Shown here in pieces: positions 42,001 through 50,965 of a DNA stretch of 51,735 bases. A program made the position numbers and the translations under genes. This DNA is from Pseudomonadota bacterium (GTDB taxonomy: Bacteria > Pseudomonadota > Gammaproteobacteria > Halothiobacillales > Halothiobacillaceae), in contig JAJYPA010000014.1 in the NCBI GenBank assembly GCA_021795795.1, positions 1 through 51,735 on the forward strand. The letters are read 5' to 3'. The notes below the pieces were generated by a model. It worked only from the letters and a program-made list of their open reading frames with translations. It was not told where the DNA came from and did not search any database. Each line of letters starts with the position of its first letter. Position 1 is the stretch's first letter.

Positions 42001-44724
42001 ATGCGTTTGGGAAAGTGCTTCCCTCTGTTTCATCTGTTGCTCTCGCTGCTCCTTTTTTTCTCGTCAGGTGTTGGCGTTCAGGCGGCAGAACCGACCCAAA
42101 CGACCGACAAGGTTGTTCAAATCGGCGTATTGGCCTATCAGGGGAAAACGGAAACGGTTCATCGCTGGAGCCCCACAGCTGCTTATCTAAGCGAGAAAAA
42201 TCCCGGCTATACCTTTCGTATTGAGCCAATGTTCCTGTCCGAACTTGCCGCCGCCGTGCGGGAAAACCGGTTGGACTTTGTGCTCACGCAACCATTGCAG
42301 TTTGTGCAACTGGCTCAGGATGATGGCGTCTGGCCATTGGCTACCATGGTTGTAAAGACCCCTGGCGGCACGTTGAATCGTTTTGGCTCTGCCATTATCG
42401 TGCGTGCCGATCGGAGCGATATTCAACATGTCTCTGATTTGAAAAATCGAACCGTGGCGGGTGCTTCCAAAGATGCCTTGGGCGCCTGGCTATTGGGTAT
42501 TGATACCATGGTGCGTGCAGGTATCGACCCTAAAACCCAGATTCAACCCCTATTCACCGGCTTGCCGATGTTCCAGATTGTGCAGGCCGTTGGGCAGGGT
42601 CGAGCTGATGCAGGCGTGATCCGTGCCGGATTTCTGGAACGTCTTGTGGCACAAGGTGGTATAAAACCGGGCGAGTTCCGTGTTCTCGATCCTACGCAGT
42701 ACAGTGACTATCCCTATCAGGTTTCAACCGAGCTTGTGCCCGAATGGCCCTTTGCCGCGACAAGTAAAGTAAATCGAATCTTTGCCGAAAAAGTGGCCCG
42801 GGACCTGATGGGGATGACTCCTGATAACCCCGCCTTAATTACGAGTGGAATCAGCAAGTGGGCTTTGCCGCTGGATTACTCGACCGTTCAGCAAATCAGG
42901 GATCTCTGGTTGCCAAGCAATCCGTCTCTTATCGCTTTGTTCAAGGCCTACGGTTGGTGGTTGCTTCTGCCCACTGGCTTGATTCTGTTTGCTTTTTTTC
43001 TGCAAGGTAAGCAAACGCAGAAAAAAATAGTACGACAGGAAATTCAGCTGAGAAAAACACTCAATGCGTTGGAAGATGCGGTGGTCGTTCTTTCACTGGA
43101 CGGTCGTGTGTTGTTCGCCAACCAATCGAGTCTTGGGTTTTTGAGACACCCCATTGAACAAACCGACGAATTAAGTGGTCGAAATTACACGGTACTTTTC
43201 GATTTGCGCTGGCGTGAAACCGATCCAAACTTCGATCTGCGAACGGCCATCGGTTTGTTGTGCAAGCGACCCGAGCAATCCTATAGTTTGCAATTGTCTG
43301 TTGGACACCAGATCAAGGACATCGAAGTTCATCTCCGGCTCTTAGGGTCGTGTCTGGATAAGCTGTCATGCAAGATCATCCTCACGCTGCGTGATGAAAC
43401 CGACTATCGTGAAGCCACCGCACTGCTGGCTTACCGAGCAGCCCATGATCGGCTCACGGGGCTGCTCAATCACACCGCCTTTGCGGATTTTCTCGAAGCG
43501 CAGTGCGATGCCCATGATCAAAAGAAAAGCGAAGGATTGATCTTGTGGCTGGATGTTGACGACTTCCGACTCATCAATGAAACCAACTCGCGTACTGCTG
43601 GCGATCTGGTGGTTACCCGTATCACCAGCTTTTTGAGTTCTTCAGTGCCACCAAATGGTGTTATTGCCCGATTGGGCGTTGATGAGTTCGGGATATGGAT
43701 TCCGGATGTGCAATCGTTTGCCTATCAGCAGTGGCCGGATGAACTGTTGAGTGGCCTGCAGGATATGCGTGTTGAGGTCGGCGAACAGCGGTTACGCGTG
43801 AGCATCAGCATGGGGGCCTGCCTGGCCGATTGTCGATTGGGTGCCGGACTGCTGAACGATGCCGAAGCAGCCTGTCGGCGGGCGCATCGCGAGGGTGGTA
43901 ACCGTGTGGTCTGGTTCTCTCGTGACGATCAGGAGATCGTTTCCAGACGCCACCAACTGGCCACCTTGCACCAACTCAAGCAGGCTCTGGATGAGGAGGG
44001 ATTAAGGCAGGTAATTCAGGCCATTGCGCCCTTGCCGCTACCTTCTGACAATCCGGCACTCGTGCCGCATTACGAGGTGCTGTTGCGATTGCGCGGAGCG
44101 GATGGCAGTCTGCAATCGCCGGTGCAGTTCATCGAAGCGGCGGAAAAAAACCATTTCATGACCGAAATCGACCGTTGGGTGATCCGGCACACGTTCGCGC
44201 TGTTGGCGCGTTGTGGGGAACACCCGCCACTGCTTGCCATCAATCTCTCCGGCGCAACAGTGCAGGATCCATCGATGAACGCGTTCATCCGTTCCGCTTT
44301 CCGTGAGTTCAATCTCGATCCAGCCTTGATCTGTTTTGAGATTACCGAAACCTCAGCGATCACCAATTATGAACTGGTGTTGGAACTGGTCCACTCGCTG
44401 CGTCAGATGGGCTGCAAGATTTCGCTCGATGATTTCGGCGCGGGGCTGCTTTCTTTCGAATTCATGCGTCGGTTGAAGCCGGATTTCGTCAAAATTGATG
44501 GCAAGCTGGTTCGTGACATCGAGCACGATCCGGTTGCCTCGGTCATCGTTACGACCATCGTGCAGGTATCGAAGGTGATGGGAGCCAAAACGATTGGCGA
44601 ATGGGTCGAGAACGAGGCGACCTTGCGCCGGTTGGAGGCCATCGGTATCGATTTCATCCAAGGTTATTACTACCACGCGCCGGTTCCGATCGATAGCTTG
44701 ATCCAGGAACCGTTGGTTCATTGA
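42001..44724 (+). CDS. PhnD-like binding domain, PAS, GGDEF and EAL membrane protein
   Basis: 907 residues. Signal peptide (LLLSLLLFFSSGVGVQA), then a periplasmic PhnD-type substrate-binding domain (about 35-305, with FLSELAAAVRENRLDFVLTQ shortened as LAAAVRENRLDFVLT, and GRADAGVIRAGFLERL), one TM helix about 315-335, PAS about 345-460, GGDEF about 480-640, EAL about 655-900. The GGDEF loop reads GVDEF, so cyclase activity is doubtful. The EAL domain keeps EVL, LAINLSG, CFEITET, LDDFGAGLLS, KIDGKLV and QGYYYH, while VxEGVE reads IGEWVE. Start chosen from GGGAGGA 7 bases before the ATG. Likely links a small periplasmic ligand, perhaps a phosph(on)ate or oxyanion, to c-di-GMP breakdown. Confidence 0.92.
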   Translation: MRLGKCFPLFHLLLSLLLFFSSGVGVQAAEPTQTTDKVVQIGVLAYQGKTETVHRWSPTAAYLSEKNPGYTFRIEPMFLSELAAAVRENRLDFVLTQPLQFVQLAQDDGVWPLATMVVKTPGGTLNRFGSAIIVRADRSDIQHVSDLKNRTVAGASKDALGAWLLGIDTMVRAGIDPKTQIQPLFTGLPMFQIVQAVGQGRADAGVIRAGFLERLVAQGGIKPGEFRVLDPTQYSDYPYQVSTELVPEWPFAATSKVNRIFAEKVARDLMGMTPDNPALITSGISKWALPLDYSTVQQIRDLWLPSNPSLIALFKAYGWWLLLPTGLILFAFFLQGKQTQKKIVRQEIQLRKTLNALEDAVVVLSLDGRVLFANQSSLGFLRHPIEQTDELSGRNYTVLFDLRWRETDPNFDLRTAIGLLCKRPEQSYSLQLSVGHQIKDIEVHLRLLGSCLDKLSCKIILTLRDETDYREATALLAYRAAHDRLTGLLNHTAFADFLEAQCDAHDQKKSEGLILWLDVDDFRLINETNSRTAGDLVVTRITSFLSSSVPPNGVIARLGVDEFGIWIPDVQSFAYQQWPDELLSGLQDMRVEVGEQRLRVSISMGACLADCRLGAGLLNDAEAACRRAHREGGNRVVWFSRDDQEIVSRRHQLATLHQLKQALDEEGLRQVIQAIAPLPLPSDNPALVPHYEVLLRLRGADGSLQSPVQFIEAAEKNHFMTEIDRWVIRHTFALLARCGEHPPLLAINLSGATVQDPSMNAFIRSAFREFNLDPALICFEITETSAITNYELVLELVHSLRQMGCKISLDDFGAGLLSFEFMRRLKPDFVKIDGKLVRDIEHDPVASVIVTTIVQVSKVMGAKTIGEWVENEATLRRLEAIGIDFIQGYYYHAPVPIDSLIQEPLVH

Positions 44725-44729
44725 CAGGA

Positions 44730-44761
44730 GGCTGAAAAACTCGACCATGAGTTATTCAGCC
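44730..44761 (+). terminator. Terminator-like hairpin after the PhnD-GGDEF-EAL gene
   Basis: GGCTGAAAAACTC and GAGTTATTCAGCC arms with one mismatch, directly after the stop. No clear T-run. Confidence 0.5.
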
Positions 44762-44827
44762 CTATAGAGTTCAGTACGCCCATATCCAGCCTAAAATCCT
44801 GTCGAATTAGGTAGTTGTAGCAGCCTG

Positions 44828-45446
44828 TCAATTGGCCGACTGAACAATATCGCCCACTTGCACTACATGCTGGCCACCATAGTGGATGTGCGTCGTGTGT
44901 TCACCCAGTCGTGCAACTTCAGCCGTGCCCAGGCTTTGCAACAAGTAGTGCTCGGTATAAGCATCCTGACCGGGCTGATAGACACGGTCGGTTCGTTGCA
45001 GGATCAGCAATCGGTCGCTACTGCGCAGACCATCGTTGATGCCGCGATTGATCGTGATGGTCGCGCCGTCGACATGCACCACCTGACCGATCAGTGGCTT
45101 GCAGACCAGTGTCCGGTCAATCCAGTTGGCGGCTTCACTTGCGAGTTGATTCATTGCCTGTCCATAGGCAGAGGCAGCGAAATCAGTGCCCAAGGCATCG
45201 ATCACAGGATCATATTCACCCGCATTTACACTGGGCGCGCTCACCGTGGTTTGTGCCATGGTCTGCGTTGTCAGCGCATCGACGATACGGATATCCAGGG
45301 TGCCGCCCCGACTGTTTCGGGCGCTGACGTTTGTGCGTTTGCCGGGGCCGATCCGCTGGGCGGCACGGTCATGCCCGGTGCACAACCTGTCAATGCAGGC
45401 AGGCCAAGGCCATAGTGACGGGCGTGGGGGCGGGGTACTTCAACAT
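44828..45446 (-). pseudogene. Broken FlgT-like lipoprotein gene
   Basis: Three reading frames each hold one piece of a single protein. From the ATG at 45446 comes a short signal-like start (MLKYPAPTPVTMALA) that soon stops. A second frame continues with LPALTGCAPGMTVPPSG, a lipoprotein cleavage site, then a Pro/Ala-rich linker. A third frame, open for 185 codons, gives TLDIRIVDALTTQTMAQ, YGQAMNQLASEAANWIDRTLV, VHVDGATITINRGINDGLRS and VVQVGDIVQSAN. That last part resembles the C-terminal region of FlgT-like flagellar assembly proteins. About two frameshifts are needed, and the N-terminal half of a FlgT is missing. Family call is from memory and moderate. Confidence 0.65.
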
Positions 45447-45547
45447 GGTGCGTCCTGTGTCGATATGCCGTCTGGAGCATGGATTGCGGTCAGTTCGGTC
45501 ACTTTACGCTATGATCGTCCAAGTTTTGTAATAGATCCGAGGTATTC

Positions 45548-46951
45548 ATGTCCGTTCGCACCCGTTTCGCGCCATCACCCACCGGTTTTTTGCATATTGG
45601 CGGTGCCCGCACAGCCCTGTTCAGTTACCTGTATGCGCGTAGGCACGGCGGACAGTTTGTGCTTCGAATCGAAGATACCGATCTGGAACGATCCACGCCG
45701 GAATCGGTGAACGCCATTTTAGAGGGCATGACCTGGCTGAAGCTCGAATATGACGAAGGCCCGTTTTATCAAACGCAGCGCATGGATCGATACAAGGAAG
45801 TGATCGATCAGCTCATGGCGAACGGTCATGCCTATCACTGCTACGCAAGCCGGGAAGAGCTGGATCAGCTGCGTGAAGCCCAGATGGCCCGTGGCGAAAA
45901 GCCGCGTTATGACCGTCGCTATCGGGACTTTACCGGTACGCCGCCCGCCGGTGTGTCGCCCGTTGTGCGCTTCCGCAATCCGCTGGATGGCGAAGTCGTG
46001 ATCGAGGATGGCGTGCGCGGGCGCGTGGTGTTCCAGAACAGCGAGCTGGACGATCTGATCATCGCCCGCTCGGATGGCACGCCCACTTATAATCTCACGG
46101 TAGTAGTTGATGATTGGGATATGAACATCACCCACGTGATTCGTGGCGATGACCATCTCAACAACACGGCCCGGCAGATCAACCTCTATCACGCCCTGAA
46201 TGTGACGCCGCCCCAGTTCGCGCATCTGCCGATGATCCACGCGCCGGACGGTACCAAGCTCTCCAAGCGCCACGGTGCCGTGAGTGTGATGCAATACCGG
46301 GAAGAGGGTTACCTGCCTGAAGCCCTGCTCAATTATCTCGTGCGCCTCGGTTGGTCTCATGGGGATCAGGAAATTTTCGATCGGGCCGAGATGATCGCAT
46401 TGTTCGACATCAAGGACATCAACCAGTCCGCATCGAGCATCAACCAGGAAAAACTGCGTTGGCTCAACCAGCAATATTTCAAGATTCGCCCCGTTGAGGA
46501 AACCGCCATTGAATTGCGCTGGCATCTGGGGCGACTCGGTGTTGATCCGTCGGTTGACGGGCCTGATCCGGCGAAAATCGTCGCGGCCTATGCCGATCGG
46601 GCGCACACACTGGTTGAAATGGCTGAGCAGGCGCTGCCGTACTATCGTGATCTGACCGGCTACGATCCCGTCGCGCTGGGCAAGCTGGATGACGATGCGC
46701 CCGGTATTCTGGACGCACTGGCGATGGCACTTTCGCAGCCAGAGGACTGGGAAAGCCCTGCGCACCTCGATCATGCGGTCAAGGAAGTGGCAACCACACT
46801 GGGCTTCAAGCTCGGCAAAGTCGGGCCGTTGCTTCGTCTGGCCCTGTTGGGACACGGGGCCTCACCCAGTCTGGGCGTGACGCTTGATCTGTTCGGCCAG
46901 GAGAAAACCCTGCAGCGCTTGCGCGATATGCACGCATTCCTAGCGCGGTAA
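45548..46951 (+). CDS. gltX: Glutamate-tRNA ligase
   Basis: 467 residues, standard. Charges tRNA-Glu for translation and tetrapyrrole synthesis. HIGH-type motif PSPTGFLHIGGARTALF at the N-terminus, VLRIEDTDLERSTPE, then KMSKS-type KLSKRHGAVSV. The usual cysteine-rich zinc site is absent: the region around residue 100 reads YHCYASREELDQLREAQMA, as in the non-zinc subset. The stop lies 8 bases before the next gene, so the sensor gene is likely co-transcribed. Confidence 0.97.
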   Translation: MSVRTRFAPSPTGFLHIGGARTALFSYLYARRHGGQFVLRIEDTDLERSTPESVNAILEGMTWLKLEYDEGPFYQTQRMDRYKEVIDQLMANGHAYHCYASREELDQLREAQMARGEKPRYDRRYRDFTGTPPAGVSPVVRFRNPLDGEVVIEDGVRGRVVFQNSELDDLIIARSDGTPTYNLTVVVDDWDMNITHVIRGDDHLNNTARQINLYHALNVTPPQFAHLPMIHAPDGTKLSKRHGAVSVMQYREEGYLPEALLNYLVRLGWSHGDQEIFDRAEMIALFDIKDINQSASSINQEKLRWLNQQYFKIRPVEETAIELRWHLGRLGVDPSVDGPDPAKIVAAYADRAHTLVEMAEQALPYYRDLTGYDPVALGKLDDDAPGILDALAMALSQPEDWESPAHLDHAVKEVATTLGFKLGKVGPLLRLALLGHGASPSLGVTLDLFGQEKTLQRLRDMHAFLAR

Positions 46952-46959
46952 TCGCAGGC

Positions 46960-49326
46960 ATGGCGCGTCTGCCCAAGCTCATGGCATACAGCTCGTTCCG
47001 CTGGACGATAGCCTACATTGTCGTCGCCATATTGTGGATCGCGTTGATTCAGTGGCTGCTCAGCAGCCTGGGCGGCGCGCGCTGGGTCATATCGCCCGCC
47101 GGTTTGGTGGTAGGCGGGGTATTCGTCCTGATCACGGCCTGGTTGCTGTTCCTGTTGCTCGAACGCAGCCAACCCGTCCCTCTGGCCGAACAGGCCCTAC
47201 GGCATTCCCGGTTCGCCGATCAAAAGTCTTGGTGGGGCGCATTGGTTATCCTCATTGCGTTCACGCTGCTCGCGCAGTTGTTCATGGTCTCCTATGCCAC
47301 ACGCGAATATCGACCGGTTCTCCTCAATCAGGCACAAACCGAACTGACCTCGCAGTTGCGTCTGCACAGCAAATTGATTACCGACTGGTTAACCGAGCGA
47401 TCGCAAATCGTCGATAAACTGGCGGCACAGCCGGACGCGCTGGCAAATCGAATACGCATCAGTCAGGATCAACCCGTCCAGCCCTCCGGCAGTACCTTCC
47501 CTTCATTTGTCGCCCTGATTCAGGATGGCCGATTCCAGACCATCACCCTGTTTGATCCCGATCACGTCAAGAAGCTTAAATTTGGTTCGAACCAGATTGC
47601 CAAGACGCCGGATAATCTGTTCGAGCGGGCGGCAGCCACATCCAAAGTGCAATTTGCCTGTGTGTTCGCGCCGGGGCGGAGCGGCGGTGATTGTTTCTGG
47701 GTGTTGCCTGTTTATCTGAGCCAGTCTGATGTGAGTGGCGGCCCGTGGTACATCGTGCTGGCTGCCGTGCTCAATGAAAGCGCACTGGTGCAGTCCATGC
47801 CAGCCGGAGAACCCTTGCGGGTTGAGAACGCGGTGCGCACCCTGCTTTTGCTGGCGCAGGGGAATGATTCGGCTAAATCGTGGACGACCACCCCGTTGAT
47901 CGACGATTTTTCGCCATTGAGCGAACCGCAGATGAGTTCACGTGTTGAACCGGTGAGTGCAAGTGATCTTGAATGTTTCCGCAAGTCGCCCGCATTCCTT
48001 TCCCTTCAGTCGCGTTTGAGCCCGTACCCGCCGGATGCTGACGTATTGAAGAGCAGCACCAGCGGGCAGATCGATTGCCAGGGTCATACGCTGCTCTATG
48101 CCAGCACGCAGATCCCGCGGATCAATGGTCTGCTCTGGGCAGCTACCACGCAGGATGTCGTGCTCGATCCGCTGCGCAAGACGCGCCAATGGCTTGCCAC
48201 GGCTTCCCTGATCGGCGTGTTTACCCTTTTGATCGCCTTGTTCCTGTTCTGGCGCATCATGCGGTTGCAACGAGCCAAAGTGCTGGCCGGTCTGCGGCGC
48301 GAGCGCGATCAATTGGCCCAGTTGTGGGATAACATGCCCGCGGTGGGGCTTGCCATTGTCAATCCCACCGATTGGCACATCAGCATGGTTAATCAAAGAT
48401 GGATGCAATTATTCCACGAAAGCCAGGAATCGTTGCAGGGACGGCGTTTTCTGGATGTGATCTCACCGGTAACTGGGCTCAACACCGTCGAGAATCTGAC
48501 TTCGGGCGATCCCAAACTGCTGGAAGGCATCCAGTCCGGTTTGCGTGATGAGGTCAGCCTGTTACGCAGAGTGCAGACGGGCGAATCGAGCCAGACCTGG
48601 ATGCGCTTTCATATCCGTGCGCTCAAATCGAGTCGCCATGACGCCGAAGGGCTCATCGTTGCCGCCGAAAGCCTGGGCGACAGTGTTGAGCAGGCAAACG
48701 AACTCAAGGCCGAGCGAGATTTTTGCCGGCTGACTGCCATGTTCTCTCAGCCGCAAGCAAAACCGCACATAGCGATGCCGATGCCGGGCAGCACAATAGA
48801 TACCGTTTCAGAACCGGAAACCGAAACCGCGGTTGAAGTCAATCCACTCACCCCGTTGGCCGAACAGGTCATCGAGCAAAGCAGCCTGCTCGCAATATGT
48901 CTGTACACCCATTGGCCGGAAGTCTGGTCGAGCTCATCCGAACTGACCGGCCCGCAGCTCGAACAGCAAGAACAAGTATCCTACGAATGCGTCGGCTGCA
49001 CCGCCCCCGTTCGTGAAATTGCCAATCAAGTCGCACAAATGGGCCTGATCGACCGCGTACTGGTCGCCCAGACTCCCATGTTCATCGACGATCACGCCCG
49101 CAACACCAGTATCAGCGGCACACTCCAGAACGATCTGATCGAACAGTTGAAGCAATACCCGGTCGGCGCACTGGCCATCGTCCCGATCGCCGCAGCAAAC
49201 GAAGGCGACCCCGTACGCGCCCTGATCGTATTTGGCGAAGACAACCTACGCTTCACCGAACCGGTCAAAACCTCACTGCTGAGCCTGTTGAAAGCACTGA
49301 CCATGCGGCTTGATGAGGAGGAATGA
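46960..49326 (+). CDS. Membrane sensor with periplasmic, PAS and GAF-like domains, no output domain
   Basis: 788 residues. TM helices at about 15-34, 46-67, 91-111 and 411-431; a large periplasmic domain (112-410, Cache-like by position only). The cytoplasmic part has a PAS-like region about 451-570 (WDNMPAVGLAIVNPTDWHIS, NQRWMQLFHES), a linker rich in Glu/Pro, and a GAF-like end about 635-783 (VGALAIVPIAAANEG, ALIVFGEDNLRF). I see no HisKA, HATPase, GGDEF, EAL or methyl-acceptor module. Two cysteine pairs (CVGC at 677-680; periplasmic C234, C245, C339, C373) are notable. Translationally close to gltX. Function not recognised. Confidence 0.8.
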   Translation: MARLPKLMAYSSFRWTIAYIVVAILWIALIQWLLSSLGGARWVISPAGLVVGGVFVLITAWLLFLLLERSQPVPLAEQALRHSRFADQKSWWGALVILIAFTLLAQLFMVSYATREYRPVLLNQAQTELTSQLRLHSKLITDWLTERSQIVDKLAAQPDALANRIRISQDQPVQPSGSTFPSFVALIQDGRFQTITLFDPDHVKKLKFGSNQIAKTPDNLFERAAATSKVQFACVFAPGRSGGDCFWVLPVYLSQSDVSGGPWYIVLAAVLNESALVQSMPAGEPLRVENAVRTLLLLAQGNDSAKSWTTTPLIDDFSPLSEPQMSSRVEPVSASDLECFRKSPAFLSLQSRLSPYPPDADVLKSSTSGQIDCQGHTLLYASTQIPRINGLLWAATTQDVVLDPLRKTRQWLATASLIGVFTLLIALFLFWRIMRLQRAKVLAGLRRERDQLAQLWDNMPAVGLAIVNPTDWHISMVNQRWMQLFHESQESLQGRRFLDVISPVTGLNTVENLTSGDPKLLEGIQSGLRDEVSLLRRVQTGESSQTWMRFHIRALKSSRHDAEGLIVAAESLGDSVEQANELKAERDFCRLTAMFSQPQAKPHIAMPMPGSTIDTVSEPETETAVEVNPLTPLAEQVIEQSSLLAICLYTHWPEVWSSSSELTGPQLEQQEQVSYECVGCTAPVREIANQVAQMGLIDRVLVAQTPMFIDDHARNTSISGTLQNDLIEQLKQYPVGALAIVPIAAANEGDPVRALIVFGEDNLRFTEPVKTSLLSLLKALTMRLDEEE

Positions 49327-49494
49327 GCTAATAGTTCATCCGCGAAATTTTAGGTCGCACTAAAAGGCGTGGTTGGAGGGTAACCAGATGAAAATCATAA
49401 AGTTATTAAAAATAATATTGATTTAGTTGGAGCAACATGCCAAAGTTTATGTCGTTTAAATCACGTTATGCATCGCCAAGGGATTAGCTAACCG
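49327..49494. other. Junction between chromosome and cassette array
   Basis: 168 AT-rich bases with no gene. They hold GTTGGAG with a nearby CAAC (ATTTAGTTGGAGCAACATG) and end in TTAGCTAACCG just before the cassette gene. Either could be the worn remnant of an attI or attC site, but neither matches well enough to call. No integrase gene is seen here or anywhere in the window. Confidence 0.35.
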
Positions 49495-50235
49495 ATGTTG
49501 AACTCCAACAACTTCAAAGTCGTGTGGTGGGCAATCCTAGTCATTGCTCTAGGTGGTTATCTCTATCTAAGGCGAGACCAACTTGTTGGCGCGAACCCAA
49601 CTTATTTCGACGTAGTTGTGTTCTTGGTGTGGATGGCGGTTTGCCTTGCCCCCATCTTCAAGGACGTGAAGCTGTTCGGCCTCGAACTGAAGCAAGACAT
49701 TGAACAGCTCAAAAAAGACATCTCGCATCAATTGGCGCTCATGAAGGTTGAGCTCCAATCGTCTATTGACGTCTCTTCATCCAATACAAGTCATGTCCAC
49801 ATCAACGGCGGAGCACCGATCCCTGCTAACGATGCGGAAATCTCAGACATAAAACAGCAAATCGCAGAAACTCTGAGAGATTTCGGTATTGGTGTAGAAA
49901 AAACAGACCAGCCCGAGTTGCATTTTGCACATGACATTCGGAAAGAGAGCATTGATCTATTCAAGGTTCGTCTCTCCTTTGAACGACTTATCAATGAATA
50001 CTCTCGCCTGAATGGCATCGACCCACGCCGTTATCCAATGCACAGGGTTCTGCGTGAGCTCCAGAAAAATGAAAAGATTTCCCCGAACGTCATCAATGGA
50101 GTTCTGGAGGTTATGGCCATTTGCAACTATGCCGTCCATGGGGAAAGAATTTCAGAGAACCAAATTGCTTTTGTTTTGGATTCAGCACCTGGCCTGTACG
50201 CAGCGCTTAAAAAGGAGCTCCAATCAAATGCATAA
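49495..50235 (+). CDS. Cassette gene 1: membrane-anchored protein with HEPN-like C-terminus
   Basis: 246 residues, no family I can name with certainty. Two hydrophobic segments near the N-terminus (about 9-25 and 39-55), then an amphipathic coiled region (LELKQDIEQLKKDISHQLAL) and a Ser/Asn-rich linker. The C-terminal helical part has LFKVRLSFERLINEYSRL and ends VMAICNYAVHGERISENQ. That resembles the RN-x-x-VHG corner of HEPN/DUF4145-like domains, but the arginine is a cysteine here. So catalysis is doubtful. Its TAA stop lies inside the first box of attC1, as in gene cassettes. Base composition is more AT-rich than the neighbouring chromosome. Confidence 0.8.
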   Translation: MLNSNNFKVVWWAILVIALGGYLYLRRDQLVGANPTYFDVVVFLVWMAVCLAPIFKDVKLFGLELKQDIEQLKKDISHQLALMKVELQSSIDVSSSNTSHVHINGGAPIPANDAEISDIKQQIAETLRDFGIGVEKTDQPELHFAHDIRKESIDLFKVRLSFERLINEYSRLNGIDPRRYPMHRVLRELQKNEKISPNVINGVLEVMAICNYAVHGERISENQIAFVLDSAPGLYAALKKELQSNA

Positions 50236-50316
50236 CGTGGAGCTCAACCTCGCTCCCTTCGGTCGCTGGACGCTGCGCGATAAAGCCACGCAGCGCCGGT
50301 TAGCTCTACGTTAGAT
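50230..50316 (+). other. attC recombination site 1
   Basis: Outer boxes GCATAAC (50230-50236) and GTTAGAT (50310-50316, fits GTTRRRY). Inner boxes GTGGAGCTCAACC and GGTTAGCTCTAC pair with one unpaired base, the extrahelical base expected of an attC. The middle folds further (CGCTGCG with CGCAGCG). The left box overlaps the cassette gene stop. Confidence 0.85.
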
Positions 50317-50321
50317 CGCAA

Positions 50322-50885
50322 ATGACACTTCGCCCTCTTAATGTCTCTTTCACCGTGAAATGGTCGCAGAACGACACATGGACAGAGGCCTATTTGGGCG
50401 TCCGGCGCTTGGTTTACGACATCTTGCCTCAAACGGTAGCCGAACAGAGGGTTGCAGATGCAGCGCTATGTCAGCTTGCCCTTGTGGGAGCCAACCATCT
50501 GGTTGAAGTAACGCTAGGACAGGTTTTGCGTTCTTTCTCTGCGCAAGCAATACAGGGCTTCACTACAGAAGATCTCGAGAGGGCCTCGTATTACAACATG
50601 CTATCGCAGTGGCTGCCAAAGATGACAGGAAAGACTGTTGATTTGAGTGCACAGCCCTTTCGTTCTAGTGAGGCACTGAGGAAGCGGCGGAATGAGACGG
50701 TGCATAAGTCGTCTGCGCTTGCGACCGTCCAAATGGCGAGAGCGGCGCTGTTCTCCGCTGTACAAACCTCTCAAACGATCTACCTGCATACTGGAGAGGG
50801 GTTTCCGTATTTGTCAGTTTTGACTGAGCATCCGTTGTTCGACGAAGAGTGGTTCTCCGATGTAAACATGCCTCCAGTGATCTAA
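50322..50885 (+). CDS. Cassette gene 2: small protein with HEPN R-x4-H motif
   Basis: 187 residues, alpha-helical, no signal or TM. After a helix reading AALCQLALVGANHLVEVTLG comes FRSSEALRKRRNETVHKSSALATV. The piece RNETVH fits the R-x4-6-H active-site motif of HEPN ribonucleases with the polar residue after Arg. The following helix AALFSAVQTSQTIYLH also fits. The family is not known to me by name. No antitoxin partner follows; attC2 begins at the stop. It starts only 6 bases after the attC1 end (GTTAGAT). A HEPN-type toxin or an abortive-infection effector is an inference. Confidence 0.8.
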   Translation: MTLRPLNVSFTVKWSQNDTWTEAYLGVRRLVYDILPQTVAEQRVADAALCQLALVGANHLVEVTLGQVLRSFSAQAIQGFTTEDLERASYYNMLSQWLPKMTGKTVDLSAQPFRSSEALRKRRNETVHKSSALATVQMARAALFSAVQTSQTIYLHTGEGFPYLSVLTEHPLFDEEWFSDVNMPPVI

Positions 50886-50959
50886 CATTCCGCTTCAGCC
50901 GACCGTCAAAAAAGCTACGCTTTTTGCCTTCGGCTTAGCTTTCACGCTAGCTGTTGAAT
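50880..50959 (+). other. attC recombination site 2
   Basis: Outer boxes ATCTAAC (50880-50886, fits RYYYAAC) and GTTGAAT (50953-50959, fits GTTRRRY). Inner boxes GCTTCAGCCGA and TCGGCTTAGC pair with one unpaired base. The spacing on the right side is longer than usual. The top of the hairpin, AAAAAGC-TAC-GCTTTTT, could also stop transcription. Overlaps the stop codon of cassette gene 2. Confidence 0.72.
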
Positions 50960-50965
50960 ACAAAA

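Noticed and set aside
45719..46855. Open frame of 378 codons opposite gltX
   Set aside because: Shadow of gltX codon pattern; no domain, and it would cover most of an essential gene.
46960..49326. Histidine kinase
   Set aside because: PAS and GAF-like regions are present, but there is no HisKA H-box and no HATPase N or G boxes at the C-terminus.
49327..49494. attI site or integrase promoter at the left edge of the array
   Set aside because: GTTGGAG and TAGCTAAC are suggestive, but box spacing and pairing do not fit, and no integrase gene lies on either strand.
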